Of a DNA stretch of 64,000 bases, positions 38,834 to 52,610 are shown piece after piece. The notes under the pieces were generated by a model, which saw only the letters and a list, made by a program, of their open reading frames with translations, did no database searches and was not told the DNA's origin. A program made the position numbers and the translations under genes. Source of the DNA: Theropithecus gelada. Its lineage: Eukaryota > Chordata > Mammalia > Primates > Cercopithecidae. Positions within the stretch are counted from its first letter, which is position 1. Each line of letters starts with the position of its first letter. The DNA is taken from assembly GCF_003255815.1 (NCBI RefSeq), contig NC_037686.1, positions 62,906,125 to 62,970,124 of the forward strand, read 5' to 3'.

Positions 38834-38875
<42 letters not shown>
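38834..38875. repeat. (CA)21 microsatellite
   Basis: An uninterrupted CA run of about 21 units, the longest in the window, is a likely polymorphic marker within an RTTN intron. Confidence 0.95.
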
Positions 38876-38877
<2 letters not shown>

Positions 38878-39439
38878 CTTCCTCTCAGCTTATTCTGGGG
38901 TTGTAAGAGGGTAATGAAGAGTCAAGGGCCTGTTGTAAATTTGTGGAGTATGTGTCTCTGAAGTCAACGGTCTCAGACTATTTACAAATAGTTCTGTCCT
39001 ACTTCTCCTGATGAATGCATCCTCCCTTTATCTAATCTGCCAACTTACTTTATGTAAAAATGTAGGTGGCTCTAGACTACACAAACTCTTCAGTTTGTGA
39101 AATTTAATTTGTTTATTGCTGTGAAGTCTTGAGACTTCATATTACATTCATATTCTACACTACTGAAATTACAGCAAGTCTGACCTCTGGATGTATGAAA
39201 TCTTACCATAAATAGATAAACCATGCCAGGTGAGGCAAGAAGTGTTATAGAGAAAAAGCTGAATTGCTAAAGATTCTTTTGTATATGATCACATTCAAGA
39301 TTAAATAAAATATTAATGTATTAAGAGTAGTTAATAAAGTAACTCTTTTTCTATGTATGGCTCTCTTAAAAAAAAAATACCAATCAACCAACCACAAACT
39401 TTAATACATCATACCTTTAGCAGAGTATAACCGCGCCAC

Positions 39440-39785
39440 CAGGGCTCTGACCACGCCGTCTGCTGCAGGCACTCGCAGCCTGCTCCCTCACCTCCCCAGC
39501 TTTCTGCTTAAGTGTCACCTTTAGGAGACCTTTTCCGACCACACTACCTAAAAATAGCCACCTCTCCCCTTGCTGACACACCGCTTTTACCCATCCTCAA
39601 TTACTTTTTTCACACCATTTGTGACTATCTGATAAAATACATTTTATGTACTTGCTTACTGTCTCCTGCATTTATGACAGACTCTACGTGAGCAGAGATG
39701 CTCGTCTGCTTTGTTCAAGGATGTATCACTAGCACCTAGAACAGAATCTGGTAAAGCAGAGGCTCAAGAAATTTCTGGAATGAGT
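39440..39785 (+). repeat. L2 LINE 3' end
   Basis: AAGTGTCACCTTTAGGAGACC, CCACACTACCTAAAAATAGCC, TTGTTCAAGGATGTATCAC and AGCACCTAGAACAGAATCTGG follow the L2 3'-end consensus in order and end near GAATGAGTGAAT. Confidence 0.88.
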
Positions 39786-39844
39786 GAATAATCTTATATT
39801 AATACCAAGAGCCCAAAAGCATTTAATCTACGTAAGACCAGCTA

Positions 39845-40010
39845 GTGCACTGGTTAAGAATGTAGGCCCTGGAACTGACCTGCATGGGTTGGAATCTATG
39901 TCAGAGACCTTGAACAAGTCACTCACCTTTCTGGGCCTCAGGCATTTCCTTTATGACATTAACGAAACTTCATGATTATTGTGAAGATTACATGAATTAA
40001 CAAAAACAAA
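39845..40010 (+). repeat. MIR SINE fossil
   Basis: GCACTGGTTAAGAATGTAGG, TTGAACAAGTCACTCACC and TTGTGAAGATTACATGAATT match MIR from head to near its end. Confidence 0.82.
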
Positions 40011-40149
40011 TACCCATAAATTGTTGCTACTGCTATTATTCACTCATCGCACAAGGATCAAGCGAGTAGCTGTCTTGAGACAAGCCCTGCGCCAGACACT
40101 CAGAACACAACGGAATGTAACAGCCAGCAAGGCCCTGACTTCATGGAGC

Positions 40150-40510
40150 TGACTGTGCCCCTGTGGTCTCATCTTGCCCTCATAGATTCTGCTCCAGCCA
40201 CTCTGCCCTCCTTGCTGTTTCTTGGATAGGCCAAGCATACCCCAACCTCAGGGGTCTTGCAATGACCATAGGACTAACTTCACTAACTTCGGGTCCCATG
40301 TCACTGACTAATCATCCTAAGCAGAACAGCCCTACCCTTCCAACTCTGCCATCACTTTAATTTTTCTTCTGAGATGTCTATCATCATCAGGCATATATGG
40401 ATTTTCTAATTATCTATTCTCCCAACTTGGGGAAGGGTCTTTGTTTTATTCACTTGGAGAATATCCAGGCACACAACAGGTACTCAACAAAGATTTGCTG
40501 GATGGAGAGC
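40150..40510 (+). repeat. L2 LINE 3' end, second copy
   Basis: CTGCTCCAGCCACTCTGCCC, TCCTTGCTGTTTCTTGGATA, AGGCACACAACAGGTACTC and AACAAAGATTTGCTGGATGG follow the L2 3' region. It is shortened in the middle. Confidence 0.75.
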
Positions 40511-41212
40511 AGAAAAATGGAGGAGACAGTCATTATGCAATAGGCATGCTCGGGTGAAAACACTGCACCAGGACAAGTGCTTCAAAGACCATGTGTGTAG
40601 CGTTCCCAAACTTTGTAATGGGGTCTGTCTTATTCAGTTCAAAGAACACATCTCAAAGCAAGAGATACTGGTCTACTTCATCTTTAATTCATCACCTCCC
40701 AAAAAATCTTGCAGCCCTTCTTAAAATTTGATTTTGAAATAAAATTTTTGTTAGCAACAGCTACATGAATAATTGTTAAGCATGTTTTATAAATAGATTC
40801 TAGCTATAGGCAAGAATTTAAAACAGTAAATATCTGTGAAGGAACAATAATACATCACTTTTATCAAATTGGGCTTTGAAAACACATATAACTTAGCCAC
40901 CAAATATTTTAACAACTTTAACTTTGGTGTAAATAACAGACATAACAGAGATAGTCTAAAATCACAGAAGCAGGAGGTGAACTATACCAATGTCCCTCTT
41001 TATTAAAGTGGTGCTCCAAGATATCCAGACACTTGATCATACATTTAAAGTTGGTTAATGATGGAGTCAAGAATAGAATCCAAGTCTTCAAACCCCACCT
41101 CTCTTTTCTAACATCCAAACATGTCCCATATTAAAATTTTAAGTCACATATTTCAAATAATCTCATCATACCATGTATATTTTGAGAAGTTTTCATCCTT
41201 CTCCTATGACTA

Positions 41213-41410
<198 letters not shown>

Positions 41411-41791
41411 TTAGTATACTTTTTATTAACGATTAAGAAATCAGAATTTGAAGTTTAAAGGTAACTCGAATACAATTCAAGAGAAAGGATCTTTATAAGT
41501 AAAGAAAATGTTTATAAAAATATATCTCAAAGAATTTCAAATTGTATCCTGGGTTACCTTCAAACAGGAAAATATCTTGTCAGAGAAAAGTGAGAAGCAA
41601 AGAGTTGTGAAGAAAATATCTAAAGAAACCTAATTAAAAGCAGAATAAAATACAATACAGCCCATTCAGGAAGAAAGCAAATGAGTAACAGGAACCTTGG
41701 TGGTTACTTTCCTAATAGCAAAAATACTGGCTAAAATAGCAAAACCACTGTTCATATTTAGAAAGTAACAAAAACAAAATAAAGTAAAACA

Positions 41792-42099
41792 GGCCAGGCG
41801 CGGTGGCTCGCACCTGTAATCCCAACACTTTGGGAGGCCAAGGTGGGCGGATCACCTGGGGTCAGGAGTTCGAGACCAGCCTGGTAAACATGGTGAAACC
41901 CCGTCTCTACTAAAAATACCAAAAATTAGCCAGGTGTAGTGGCGGATGCCTGTAATCCCAGCTACTCAGGAGGCTGAGAGAGGAGAATCGCTTGAACCCA
42001 GAAGGCGGAGGTTGCAGTGAGCCAAGATCATGCCATTGCACTCCAGCCTAGGCAACAAGAGTGAAACTCCGTGTCAAAAAAATAAAAATAATAATAATA
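41792..42099 (+). mobile_element. AluS-type Alu
   Basis: This is a full-length sense copy beginning GGCCAGGCGCGGTGGCTC. It is flanked by the perfect 16-bp duplication AAAATAAAGTAAAACA at 41776-41791 and 42100-42115. Confidence 0.96.
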
Positions 42100-42689
42100 A
42101 AAATAAAGTAAAACAGGTAGGATTTTTTTTTAAGTCAAAAATGAAAAACAGGTATGGAAATATAAGCCTTTGTCATAAAAGGTCTTTTAATGCCCCTGTG
42201 GCCTCAATGCCACATCAGGCTCTTAGCTGACTCATAAGACGCAAAGAATATCCTATCCCTAGAGCTCTATTTTGGTCATCTTCAAGCAGGAGCATCCAGG
42301 AAGGAAAGCCAACTGACTAGCAGTTACTTTTCCAATCTGAGTAGGCACAGTAGAAATATGACCAATAAATATCAAAGCCAGAACAAACTCATTGCATATC
42401 ATACATGTTAAAGGAATAATTACAATTGAATGAGGTGAAACAAGGAATATTTCTTTTAGAGTTTATATTTTTTAGAATTCTTTTAATATCCCCAAAACAA
42501 AGAGAAGGCACTATGATTTGGCAAAAAGACAGAAAACATTTCAGATGGTGAATGTTCCAAGGTAAAGAGACAGAGAGACAGAGAGATGCAAATAAACATG
42601 TGGTCGAAAGGAGGTGGGTATGGTTGGCTAGAATAAACTGGACACCAGAAGAAAAGAGATGTAACATTTACTAGTAGATAAGGGGGTAT

Positions 42690-42855
42690 CCTAGATACCA
42701 TCACTTTTAATTCTCACACTAACCCCATTAAATAGGTGTTAATGACACAGTAGAGATTAATTTCCCAAGGCTGCAAACTACTGAGTGAATGAACTACAAT
42801 TAGATCTTAGGTCAGCCTGAATTCAATATCTAGTCCTTTTCTACTATACTTTATT
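42690..42855 (-). repeat. MIR SINE fossil
   Basis: TTAATTCTCACACTAACCCC and a following 'ccaaggctgcaaact...gtgaatgaa' core are arranged as in a minus-strand MIR. Confidence 0.65.
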
Positions 42856-43411
42856 AGAAATTCAGAAAAAATATGTTACAGACTGATTAATATCAAATAA
42901 GTGAGTAATAAAAATTCAAAGAATTTTTCTTTGAATTTAATTTCCCTAAATTTTATCAGAATACTTTCTGATGAAAAGTTTAATTTCCCACAACAAAATA
43001 ACTCCAAATGAATTTAACCAATAATTTTTCAACCCAGGGACATTATTCTTATATGACCACTAAAAAGATGAATTCCCAAACTCCCTCACATCCATTAAGA
43101 ATAGGGGATAGCACCATATTCCTTAAGTGTGCTGGGGGATAAATAAGGTTTAGAATCCATGAATTTTAGAAAGCAAGAGTTTTTCTTTGGCCTTAATAGT
43201 CAAGATAACAAACTAATACAAGTGCTTTAATAGATGTAAAATAAAAACTATCAAGACAATTCTGGCAAAAGCAAACTCCTAGAGTTCAATGAGCCTAAAA
43301 AAGAATAAAGCTGTATTCCCAGGTCACAAGAAATCTTATATTAAGTCATGAATATAGCTTGTGTAAATTTATCTCTACTAACATGCCTCTCTAGGAGTAT
43401 TTAATCTCTTA

Positions 43412-43630
<219 letters not shown>

Positions 43631-44009
43631 TTACTATTTTATTTACCTTATAGCTATGTACAATACTCAAGAGTTCTTATAATCATAGGAAAGTTCCTGA
43701 AAATGATAATGGATAGTTAGGGAATTGCCTTAGCTGCTTGGATCATCTTAACCTTAAGGCTAGGGGTCAGGCTACCCCTGCTACTCCTGACCTCCAACCT
43801 CCACCATGTGTGGATGCAGATATGTACACACGAATATTGTCATATGCAGAAGAGACAAGTCAGAAAGGGTAGAACATGACTTCATGCCCCAAGTATTCAG
43901 ACACTGAGGAACAAATAGATGATTTACAATCCTTTTTCTGAAACTCGAGGGGCCAGAAGAGTATCCAAATTCAAATATCTTTTGATGTTTTTCAGAGTAA
44001 AATCTTACT

Positions 44010-44800
44010 ATTTTTATTATATTTTAATTTTTAATTATGGATATATAATCATTGTACATATTTATGGGGTACAGATGATATTTTGATACAGGCATACTAT
44101 GTACAATGCTCAAATCAAGGTAACTGGGACATCCATCACCTCAAACATTTATCATTTCTTTGTGTTGGGAACATTCCAACGCCACTCTTTTAGTTATTTT
44201 GAAATATACAATAAATTACTGTTAACTATAGTTACCTTGTTGTGCTACTGAACACTAGATCTTATTCCTCCTAACTGTATTTTGTACCCACTAACCATCC
44301 CGTCTTTATCCCTGGCTCTCCACACTTTGGCCTCTGGTAACCCTCATTCTACTCTCTATCTCCTTCATGAGTTCAACTTTTTTTTTTAGTTCCCAAATAT
44401 GAGCTGCAATATTTGTCTTTCTGTGCCTGGGTTATTTCACTTAACACAATGGCCTCCAGTTCCATCCTTGTTGCTGCAAATGACAGGACTTCATTCTTTT
44501 CTCTGTCTGAGTAATATTTCATTGTGTACATATATGGTTCATTTTCTTTATCCATTCATTTGCTGACGGAACTTAGACTAATTCCTTATCTTGGCTATTA
44601 TGAATGGTGTTGCAATCAACATGGGAGTGCAGCTATCTCGTCGATATGCTTTTTTTTTTTCTTTTGGATATATACTCAGCAGCTGGATTGCTGGATCAGA
44701 GAGGGTAGGTTCTATTTTTAGTTTTTGAGGAACCTGCATTCTGTTCTCCACAGTGGTTCCCAACAACACTGTATGAGAGCTCCCTTTTCTCCAAAATACT
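44010..44800 (-). mobile_element. L1 LINE 3' fragment (L1PB/L1MA-like)
   Basis: On the minus strand the end of ORF2 lies at 44373-44795 (an open frame reading YTMKYYSDREKNEVLSF, broken upstream) and is followed by L1 3' untranslated sequence to about 44010 (ATATTTATGGGGTACAGATG on the plus strand). It is 5' truncated. Confidence 0.88.
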
Positions 44801-45154
44801 TTCAGACTTTAGAACAGTAATAAGGTACCTGCACCTACATTAGTTAACACCTCCATTAACCTTTGAGCATTTCCCTTACTTTCTGGCACAGCAAGATGTT
44901 CCAGGTTCATCTTGTTCTTTCCTAGCCCAAGCTCTAAAATTGGATATTTGTTCCAAAGTGTCAATTCCCTAAAGTGGAGAACAGAGTTTGGAAAACAAGA
45001 TTTGGGCACTAAATGTATACATTGCTATTTGGCGTGTCATTGTTTCTAAGCTAGAAAATGTGTGTGTATATATGTGTGCATGCACATACGTACCCCTGGG
45101 CACATAAACATATATTTTTTCTATGAAATAAAAATCATTTGCATATAATTCCAG

Positions 45155-45412
45155 AATTCTGTGAGGCTGGGGCAGGAGGATCACTTCAGGCAAGGAGTTC
45201 AAGATCAGCCTGAGTAACATAGAGAAACCTTTCTCTACAAAAAGATTTAAAAATTAACCAGGCATCGTGGCACATTCCTTTAATCCTGGCTACTCAGGGG
45301 AGGAGGTGGGAGGATCGCTTCAGCCCAGGAGGTCGCAACTGCAGTGAACTATGATCACAGCACTGCACTCCAGCCTGGATGGCAGAGCGAGACCCCACCT
45401 CTTAAAAAACAA
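45155..45412 (+). mobile_element. 5'-truncated old Alu
   Basis: It starts inside the left arm (GAGGCTGGGGCAGGAGGATC) and runs through the right arm to GAGACCCCACCTCTT and an A-rich tail. It is strongly diverged. Confidence 0.88.
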
Positions 45413-45829
45413 AATAATTGATTCATACTGAAAGCTCCAAATATAATCCAATATTCCAAATATAATCCAACATTAAACACCTTCCTCCTTCCATATTTGT
45501 AATTTCCCTTATGTGAAAGTAAAAAATCTGGCTTTCATTATCTACATACAATACATTTATTTATTTGCCTTGCCTTACAAACACATTAAGCAGTTTCAGA
45601 ATTTCTAACTAATAATACTGCAAAAAATAAAACTAGTAACTAGAGTTCAATGCTTGGTTACAGTTCTTTTTGCCATTAGTCTGAGAACTAAAGTCCTAAG
45701 AATATGTCTGAGAGTTACTGGGGTCACTTACTCTCTCACTTCAACGCTATTCATGTGAAATGTAACTGGATTAATTTGTTTGTATTCCATGTTATCGTTT
45801 CCCATTTTTGTTGATTTTATTTTTCTTTT

Positions 45830-46900
45830 CAGCAAGTAAAACATACGTGGTTATAAAAGTCAACCTATACAAGAAAATACATGCAAAGAAGGGTCACTAC
45901 CCCACCCCTCAATCTCTTCTACACTGTTCCCATTCTCTCTTATTTCCTACCTAACTCCCACCCATTCTCATAATTAATCTCATTCATTTCCAGCAGTGCC
46001 TTCCTGTTTTCTTTCTACACAAATAGATACATGTATTTTAAATTTCCCCTTCTTTCATATGCAAAAGTAGAAAACTGTAAATATCATAAACTATACATAC
46101 TCTTTTATCATTGTGCTTCTTTCTTGACAATATTTCCTAAAATTTGTTCCATATCTGTTTGAAGATATCCTCCCTTCCTTTTTTTTTTTTTTTTGAGAAA
46201 GGGTCTCACTGTGTTGCCCAGGCTAGAGTCTAGTGGTGCAATCATGACTCACTGAAGCCTCAAAGCCTGGGCTCAAGTGATCCTCCCACCTCAGCCTCCT
46301 GACTAGCTGAGACCACAGTGTGTACCACCATGCCCGGCTAACTTATTGTATATTTTGTAGAGATATGGTCTCACTATATTGGCCAGGCTGGTCTCAAACT
46401 CATGGCCCAAAGTGACCCTCCCACCTCAGCCTCCCAAAGTTCTAGGATTATAGGTGTGAGCTGCTGTGCCCAGCCCCCTCTTTCTAATAGCTGTAGTTCT
46501 CCATTGTTATTTTAAAAATAAATTTATAAATAATTTTATTATATGTTTACCATTATCTGTATATTGTTATACATTTATTAAAAACTATCCTTCTACTTAC
46601 AGGCATTTGTGTTGTTTCTGTGTTTTATAATTACAAACAATGCTTGCTAAATTATCAAGTGCATATATATTTTTATATTGCTGGAGATAAATAAAAGAGA
46701 ATTCCTAGAAGTGGAATTGTTTAATCAAAGGTAAATACATAGTTCTGTTATCTATTGCCAAATTCCCTTCCAAAATTATACTAATTTGCATTTTCTCTAA
46801 CAATGTATGAAAGTGCTCATTTTCCACAGCCTCGCCAACAGAATGTACTGCCAATACTTAATTGTTGGCAATTTAATAAATAAAAAAGTATCTTCGGGTA
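45830..46900 (-). repeat. Ancient L1 (L1M-like) fossil, interrupted by an Alu
   Basis: The parts at about 45830-46180 and 46490-46900 contain TTACAAACAATGCTTGC, GAATTCCTAGAAGTGGAATTG and CCACAGCCTCGCCAACAG. These are landmarks of the ORF2-end region of old mammalian L1s seen from the opposite strand. Ends are uncertain. Confidence 0.6.
46182..46480 (-). mobile_element. Old Alu (J-like)
   Basis: This antisense copy runs from a poly-T start and GAGAAAGGGTCTCACTGTGTTG to the reversed head (GTGTGAGCTGCTGTGCCCAGCC). Confidence 0.93.
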
Positions 46901-47021
46901 GTATTAATTTGTATAATATTTATCCAAAGATAAAGGCTACTTTTAGGTCTTTTGTGAATTATCTTTTCATGTTTTCTGCTTACTTTTACATGCAGGTTTG
47001 TGTTCTTTTCCCCTCAAATAT

Positions 47022-47170
47022 TACGCCTGTAATCCCAGCCATTTGGGAAGCTGAGGCAGGAGGATTACTTGAGTCCAGGCATTGGAGACTACAATGAGCT
47101 ATGACCATGCCACTGCACTGCAGCCTGGGTGACAGAGCTAGACCCTGTCTCTTAAAAAATAATAATAAAT
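47022..47170 (+). mobile_element. Alu monomer fragment (FRAM-like)
   Basis: A single right-arm-like unit (GCCTGTAATCCCAGCCATTT to GACCCTGTCTCTTAAAAAAT) lacks a left arm. Confidence 0.85.
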
Positions 47171-47658
47171 CTTTGGAAATAAAAGTGGAAAAAATTCAAT
47201 TGAGATAATTCTAATGAAAATTGTCCAAATGATTTCAAGGGAAATCTTTCAGTATTCATAAAATATGTATTACATATCTTCAGCACTTTCAGAGCAAGCA
47301 TATAGAAATCTTTTTTGAATTTTTCCATAAAGACAGCTAATTCAGAATATAAATTGATATATCTTTTTTCAATTTTCTTGCTAATTTATTTTGTAAAACT
47401 AAGGAGGACATTTGATGCCCTGATATCTTATTTCCAGGTTTTGAAAAAAAAGAAATATACCTGACAGTGTCATATATCACCACAAAATTGTGAGGATTAA
47501 TCCTCTGTTCATGCCTCCCCTTTCTGTGGGTATTCTTTCTTCTATATGCTTTCTTTTCTTTTTCTTTGTTTTTTTTTTTTTTTTGGTCATATATATGTGC
47601 TGAAATGATTGGCAAACAGTGAAACTGCATAAATATACATTTAAAGCATACTATTTGT

Positions 47659-47975
47659 GGACGGGCATGGTGGCTCAGTCTGTAATTCCAGAACTTTGGG
47701 AGGCTAAGGCAGGTAGATCACCTGAGGTCAGGGGTTCGAGACCAGCCCGGGCAACATGGTGAAACCCAGGCTCTACAAAAAATACAAAAATTAGCCAGGT
47801 GTGGCACTGCACCTCTGTAATCCCAGCTACTCAGGAGGCTGAGGCAGAAGAATCACTTGAACCCAGGAGGCAGAGGCTGCAGTGAGCCAAGATCACACCA
47901 CTGCACTCCAGTCTGGGCAAGAGAGTGAGACTGCCTAAAAAAATAAAAATAAAAATAAAAATAATAAAATAAATT
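47659..47975 (+). mobile_element. AluS-type Alu
   Basis: This is a full-length sense copy with moderate divergence (GGACGGGCATGGTGGCTCAG at its head) and an AAAAT-repeat tail. Confidence 0.93.
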
Positions 47976-48044
47976 TAAAATCAAGGGTAATCCAAACAAA
48001 AAACAGAAAGCCTGTATGTCCACACAAATGCCTATATCACATGA

Positions 48045-48455
48045 TGAATGGGAAAATGTAATATATACATACAATGGAACATTATTCGTCAATAAATAAA
48101 TGAAGTTCTGATACATGCTAGAACATGGATGAACCTTGAAAACAGCACACTAAGTGAAAGAAGCCAGTCACACAAGACCACATGTTATATGATTCCATTT
48201 ATACAAAATGTCCAAAACGGGCAAATCTATAAAGAAGGAAAGTAGATTAGTGATTCCGTAGAGTGCCAAGAATGGGGGAGACTGGGAGTGACTGATAACA
48301 GGTATAGGGTTTTTTTGCGGGATAATGGAAATGTCCTAAAATTGATCATGGTGACAGTTGCACAACTCTGAATATACTTAAAACCAATAAACTATACACT
48401 TTTAACAAGTGAATTATATGGTATGTGAATTATATCTCAATAAAGCTGTTATTAA
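48045..48455 (+). repeat. L1M LINE 3' fragment
   Basis: ACAATGGAACATTATTCG, AACATGGATGAACCTTGAAAA, TAAGTGAAAGAAGCCAGTCA, ATGATTCCATTTATA and TCAATAAAGCTGTTA follow the end of L1M ORF2 and its 3' untranslated part. The frame is broken. Confidence 0.88.
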
Positions 48456-51400
48456 TAAGAATAAGGCAACATGCTTTTAGAGATAAATGTTCATGAAATT
48501 CATGATCAAATTTCATTTCATGCCCTATGTCCTTAGCCATTTAAATAAACTGAGTTTGCTCCTTTTGTTCTTAAGAAGATCAAATGAGTATTTTCTACAG
48601 TTAAATAATTTTATATATAGTGAACGTGAATTACTAAAAACCAAAATGGAACACTGTTTAGGAAATTATTGGAAGAAATATTGTAAGGAAAGTTCAAAGT
48701 TTTAATTCAGCAAGTTTTTCTAAATGTTTTAGAAAGCATTCTTTCTGCATATACTTATATGTATGCCAGTGTTTAAAATTACTTTCTTTTTAGGTAGTAT
48801 AGTCCTTTCAAGTCAGGCATTTAATGCTACTGAATAAGGCTTATATACTCTCTAGAATTTAAAAAAAAAAAAAAAAGCAAAGTTGCAAATTTGAAGCACA
48901 GCAGAGTTGGAAGCAGTTCCCAGTACAAGGAGCAAAATTTATATATTGCCATTAATAAAAATAAGCCCCAAATCGTGTATTGCGCATTTCTAATAAAATA
49001 AAGACTCAATACATTTTACGTGCCTTTAAATGGAAGCACAGCCTTAGAAAATACTTAAGACCAGAATCTCTTTACTTTCAAGTGGATTACTTGTAGTAAA
49101 AGTGTTTTCTCAAAAGAAGGGAAAAAATAAAGTTAAGTTATACCCATCAGTTCCCAAATTCAAATGTCAAATACCTATAAGAACCTAATAAGGAGCCATA
49201 TGTGAAATGGGCTATTTATTTGATAGTCAAATTCCATTTATTAGTTAAGAGCATTTGTTTTATTAATTTCTGATATATTGGTTCTAAATGTATTTCGTAA
49301 CGGTCTATAACTTATTTCATTAAAATTTTGTTCTTCAGACATTTACATTCAAAATATCTGTCTGGACCAAGTTGTCATTTTTCTTTTTGAAGGTAGAATG
49401 TCTTTGCTAAAAAGATACCTTGAGCCACAAACTGGTCATGGGAAGCTTCAGGCACAAGTGTTGTTGACTGCACAAGTGGCTGAAATTCAGTACTCTCCAA
49501 TGAAGGTGCCACCTATGAATCAGTAAATTATTTTACTTATTAATGTTACAGTATGGAAAATGAAACACAGGCAACATACACACAAGATATCCTTAAACAA
49601 GGAGGTTGATAACAAAATTATACTAGTCAGGATAACTAGAAAAGATTCCATATCTTGGGAGTTACAGCAGTTTTTTTAAATGGCATTTCCACTTCTTCTT
49701 AAAGGAATTGTTACCATTTACATAAATCAGTAACTCAAAGAAGCAAAGTATTGACTTGAGGCCCATTTAGGAGTTTAAGGTTCCCATAAGGCCAATTCCC
49801 TCATTGCCCAAATGTTAGAAAGGCTAAAATATACCACCTTAACTATAATTCATTGTGATATTTTGCATTTCTTGATTCATAATAAAGATATTTTTAATGT
49901 TCCAAATGGCACACATAAATTTTAATAGTGCCTAAAAAATTAGAAGTATTAAAAGATTTTTCTCTACTTCATCTCATATCAAGGAAGAACACTAAAAAAT
50001 TGTGCTAATATGCTGAGATTGCTTCAGAATACAACATTAAACATAACAAAATCTGTGGAAAGCAAGTACAATTTCACCTACAGGTTTATAACGAGCAGAC
50101 CGACCTTCTAAGACTGAAAAAGCACAAAGCGATGTGTTTGGCACCTCTTAGATGAAAAACACTTACGTAGTGAGGTCAGATAACTCTTTGCCTTACCATC
50201 AATTTCTCTTCTGTGAAATATTATGAAGTGCCCATACCTGAGTAGCCTCCATACCAATGCATGCAACACAACATTAGCTATCCATAGAAGTTATAAACCA
50301 TTATTCCAGACTCAGATCCTATATAGCTCACAGTATTTGTACACTGATTGTGTATATATCTTAACACTTAGAGTACCTTAGAGTTACCATGATGAAATGA
50401 AAGCAAAAACTAAGGTTATTTTCATTTGCAGTTTCTAATAGTAAAGAGAATATAAATTTGAAGAAATTACTAAAATTGGAATATACAGTTTTTTAAATTT
50501 CCCTTTTAACTTGAGCCCTTGACCATCTTTCCTCATATTAAGTAAGTATAACAGTCATGATGCCAAGGAATAAGTGAGAAAGCTGCAGCTAAAAAATGTA
50601 AGCTAAGCACATAAAGTAATCTAAAAAGTAACTCTGGAAAAAAGTTCAGTCTAAATAAGTTAATCATAAACAAACATTAAATGCCTTATTTTATACAATA
50701 TTAGATCCAGATACTAGGTAAAAATAACCTAAAGCTTGTTTGCTTTTAAAATTATATTTGCCTACAATTGGCAATGAGAGGTATGTGAAAAAATGTTCCT
50801 GTCAACAGATATCAAGACATTTACAGTTCTGTGAAGAAAATAATCCTATGCCAAGACTGCTAACACAAACTATGTACAAACTAATATATCTGGTTTCTGC
50901 CACAACTCTTTTGGTTGTATAAGAAAAGTTAAGGGGATAATGATGCTGAAATCATTCATCATTTCACTGAACATTCTTTCAATTGATAAAGACTCAAGAA
51001 GGCCTTATTAATGATATAAATAGAAGTAGGTACCTGGTTTGCAGTTTCAACGATCAGTGTGGGAAAAGAAAGCTTATAAGGTCCCACTAAATACGTGGCT
51101 CATTAGAAGAAAGCAAAGTTGTGATTCATGACAAAGGTCAGGCATGAATAAAGATGCGACTTTCCTTAGTATAGTCCACAGAAGGGATACACAAGCTTAG
51201 AAAAGATGCTTTTAGAAAGTACCTTATAGTTGCATTATAACTTACCCCATGTAGTTGGGGAAACACAATGATTGCTTTATATGCTGCTTTAAAATTGATT
51301 ATAGATGATTTATATGTGTACTAGCCTCTATTTTTTAAGTTTGCTAAATTAACATTGTCATTTTAATATGTAAAAGCAAAAAAGTATTAAAGCAAATTGT

Positions 51401-52214
51401 CCCAGTTCTATGCTCAAATCCTTGATTAGAAATAATCTCCAATAGATAGTATTTGGTTACATTTGATAAAGTACATCGATATATAAATATGTTACTTTTG
51501 ACCTTAAAATCCAGGTAATAACTAGACAATTTCGGCATTCAAGTATTAGCTACTGGAAGGTGCAGTATGAGCCTATGAAGCTGTAGGTAGAAAAAGCCTG
51601 ATCTACTCCACGTCCTCCTTTAGAGAAAAGACCACAAGTTAATGGATTTGTCCGAGTTGAGACTGATTAGGATTCTCAGTCCAGGACTGCATTCATGACA
51701 GCATAAATGCATTAAAATCAGAGCAAGTCCTCAGATGTACCTCTTCAGAAAGCTGGCCAGACATCTTTGAGAGGAGAGGCTTGCTTCTTTCTCCCTGATC
51801 CCCTGTGTCCCCGTGGAACTTCAGCTAGACTAACTTCACCTGCCCCATCCCAGTGAAGGAAGAGGAACTGGCTTAGTTTAAGAGCAAACTGAGTCTGCTT
51901 AAGTCATCCCTTCCTGTCAAGCTTCTTGCTGCTCTCTACCTCACAGTAAGTAGGATAACTAGGGTTGTCCTCTTACAACAGCGAGAGTCTAATTCTTGTA
52001 TCTATCACTCGCTCAATTCATTAAAATGGGCTAAGGGCAAAATCACAATCTAGACTTTTCCCTCGCTTTCACATCTGCCACATGACATATCCTGAGATCT
52101 TCAATGTATAATCCCTCAATAAGACAAAAAAGAACCCTGAATTTGAATATATTTCTAGCCTTATCACTTTACAGATATTACAAAAGACAACCCAAGCTTT
52201 TTAGAGCTGGTTGA
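48456..52214. other. RTTN introns around the exon at 49419, mostly unique
   Basis: Apart from the exon at 49419-49512, no gene, RNA or repeat could be assigned in this AT-rich stretch. Confidence 0.45.
49419..49512 (-). CDS. RTTN: RTTN exon (3rd of 14)
   Basis: This 94-base exon starts in phase 0 and ends in phase 1, between acceptor TGATTCATAG and donor GTATCT. It encodes VAPSLESTEFQPLVQSTTLV followed by PEASHDQFVAQ. It is rich in Ser, Thr, Gln and Pro and has few long hydrophobic runs, so it probably continues the unstructured linker begun in the previous exon. The acceptor has only a modest pyrimidine tract. The exon is too short to be found by open-frame length and rests on splice signals plus frame continuity with the exons at 57771 and 43413. 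Confidence 0.88.
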
Positions 52215-52610
52215 TGCTACTTTAAGGTAGTGTCGTCAAACAGACTCAGATTCATGTCATGGATGTTGCTAGGGGATAGGAGCTGGGGAAAAGGGGAGAT
52301 GTCTGGTCAAACAGTACAAACTTTCAGATAAGGTGAGTATGTTCTGGGGATCTAATGTGTAGCACGGTGAATATGGTTAATAATACTGCACAGTCTACTT
52401 GAAATTTCTTAAGAGAGTAGATCGTAAGTGTTCTCGCCACAAAAAAAAAGTGTTAACTCTAAGGTGACAGATGTGTTAACTAATTTGGCTGTGGTAATCA
52501 TTTCATCACATATACATATATCAAATAATCTCACTGTATATCTCAAATATATACAATTTTATTTGTCATTTTAGCTCAAAACTAGGGGAAAATAAAAAAT
52601 AAAATGAACT
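52215..52610 (+). repeat. L1MA/L1MB LINE 3' end
   Basis: GTTCTGGGGATCTAATGTG, AATATGGTTAATAATACTGC, AGTGTTCTCGCCACAAAAAA and ATATACAATTTTATTTGTCA follow the L1MA/L1MB 3' untranslated consensus on the plus strand. Confidence 0.88.
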
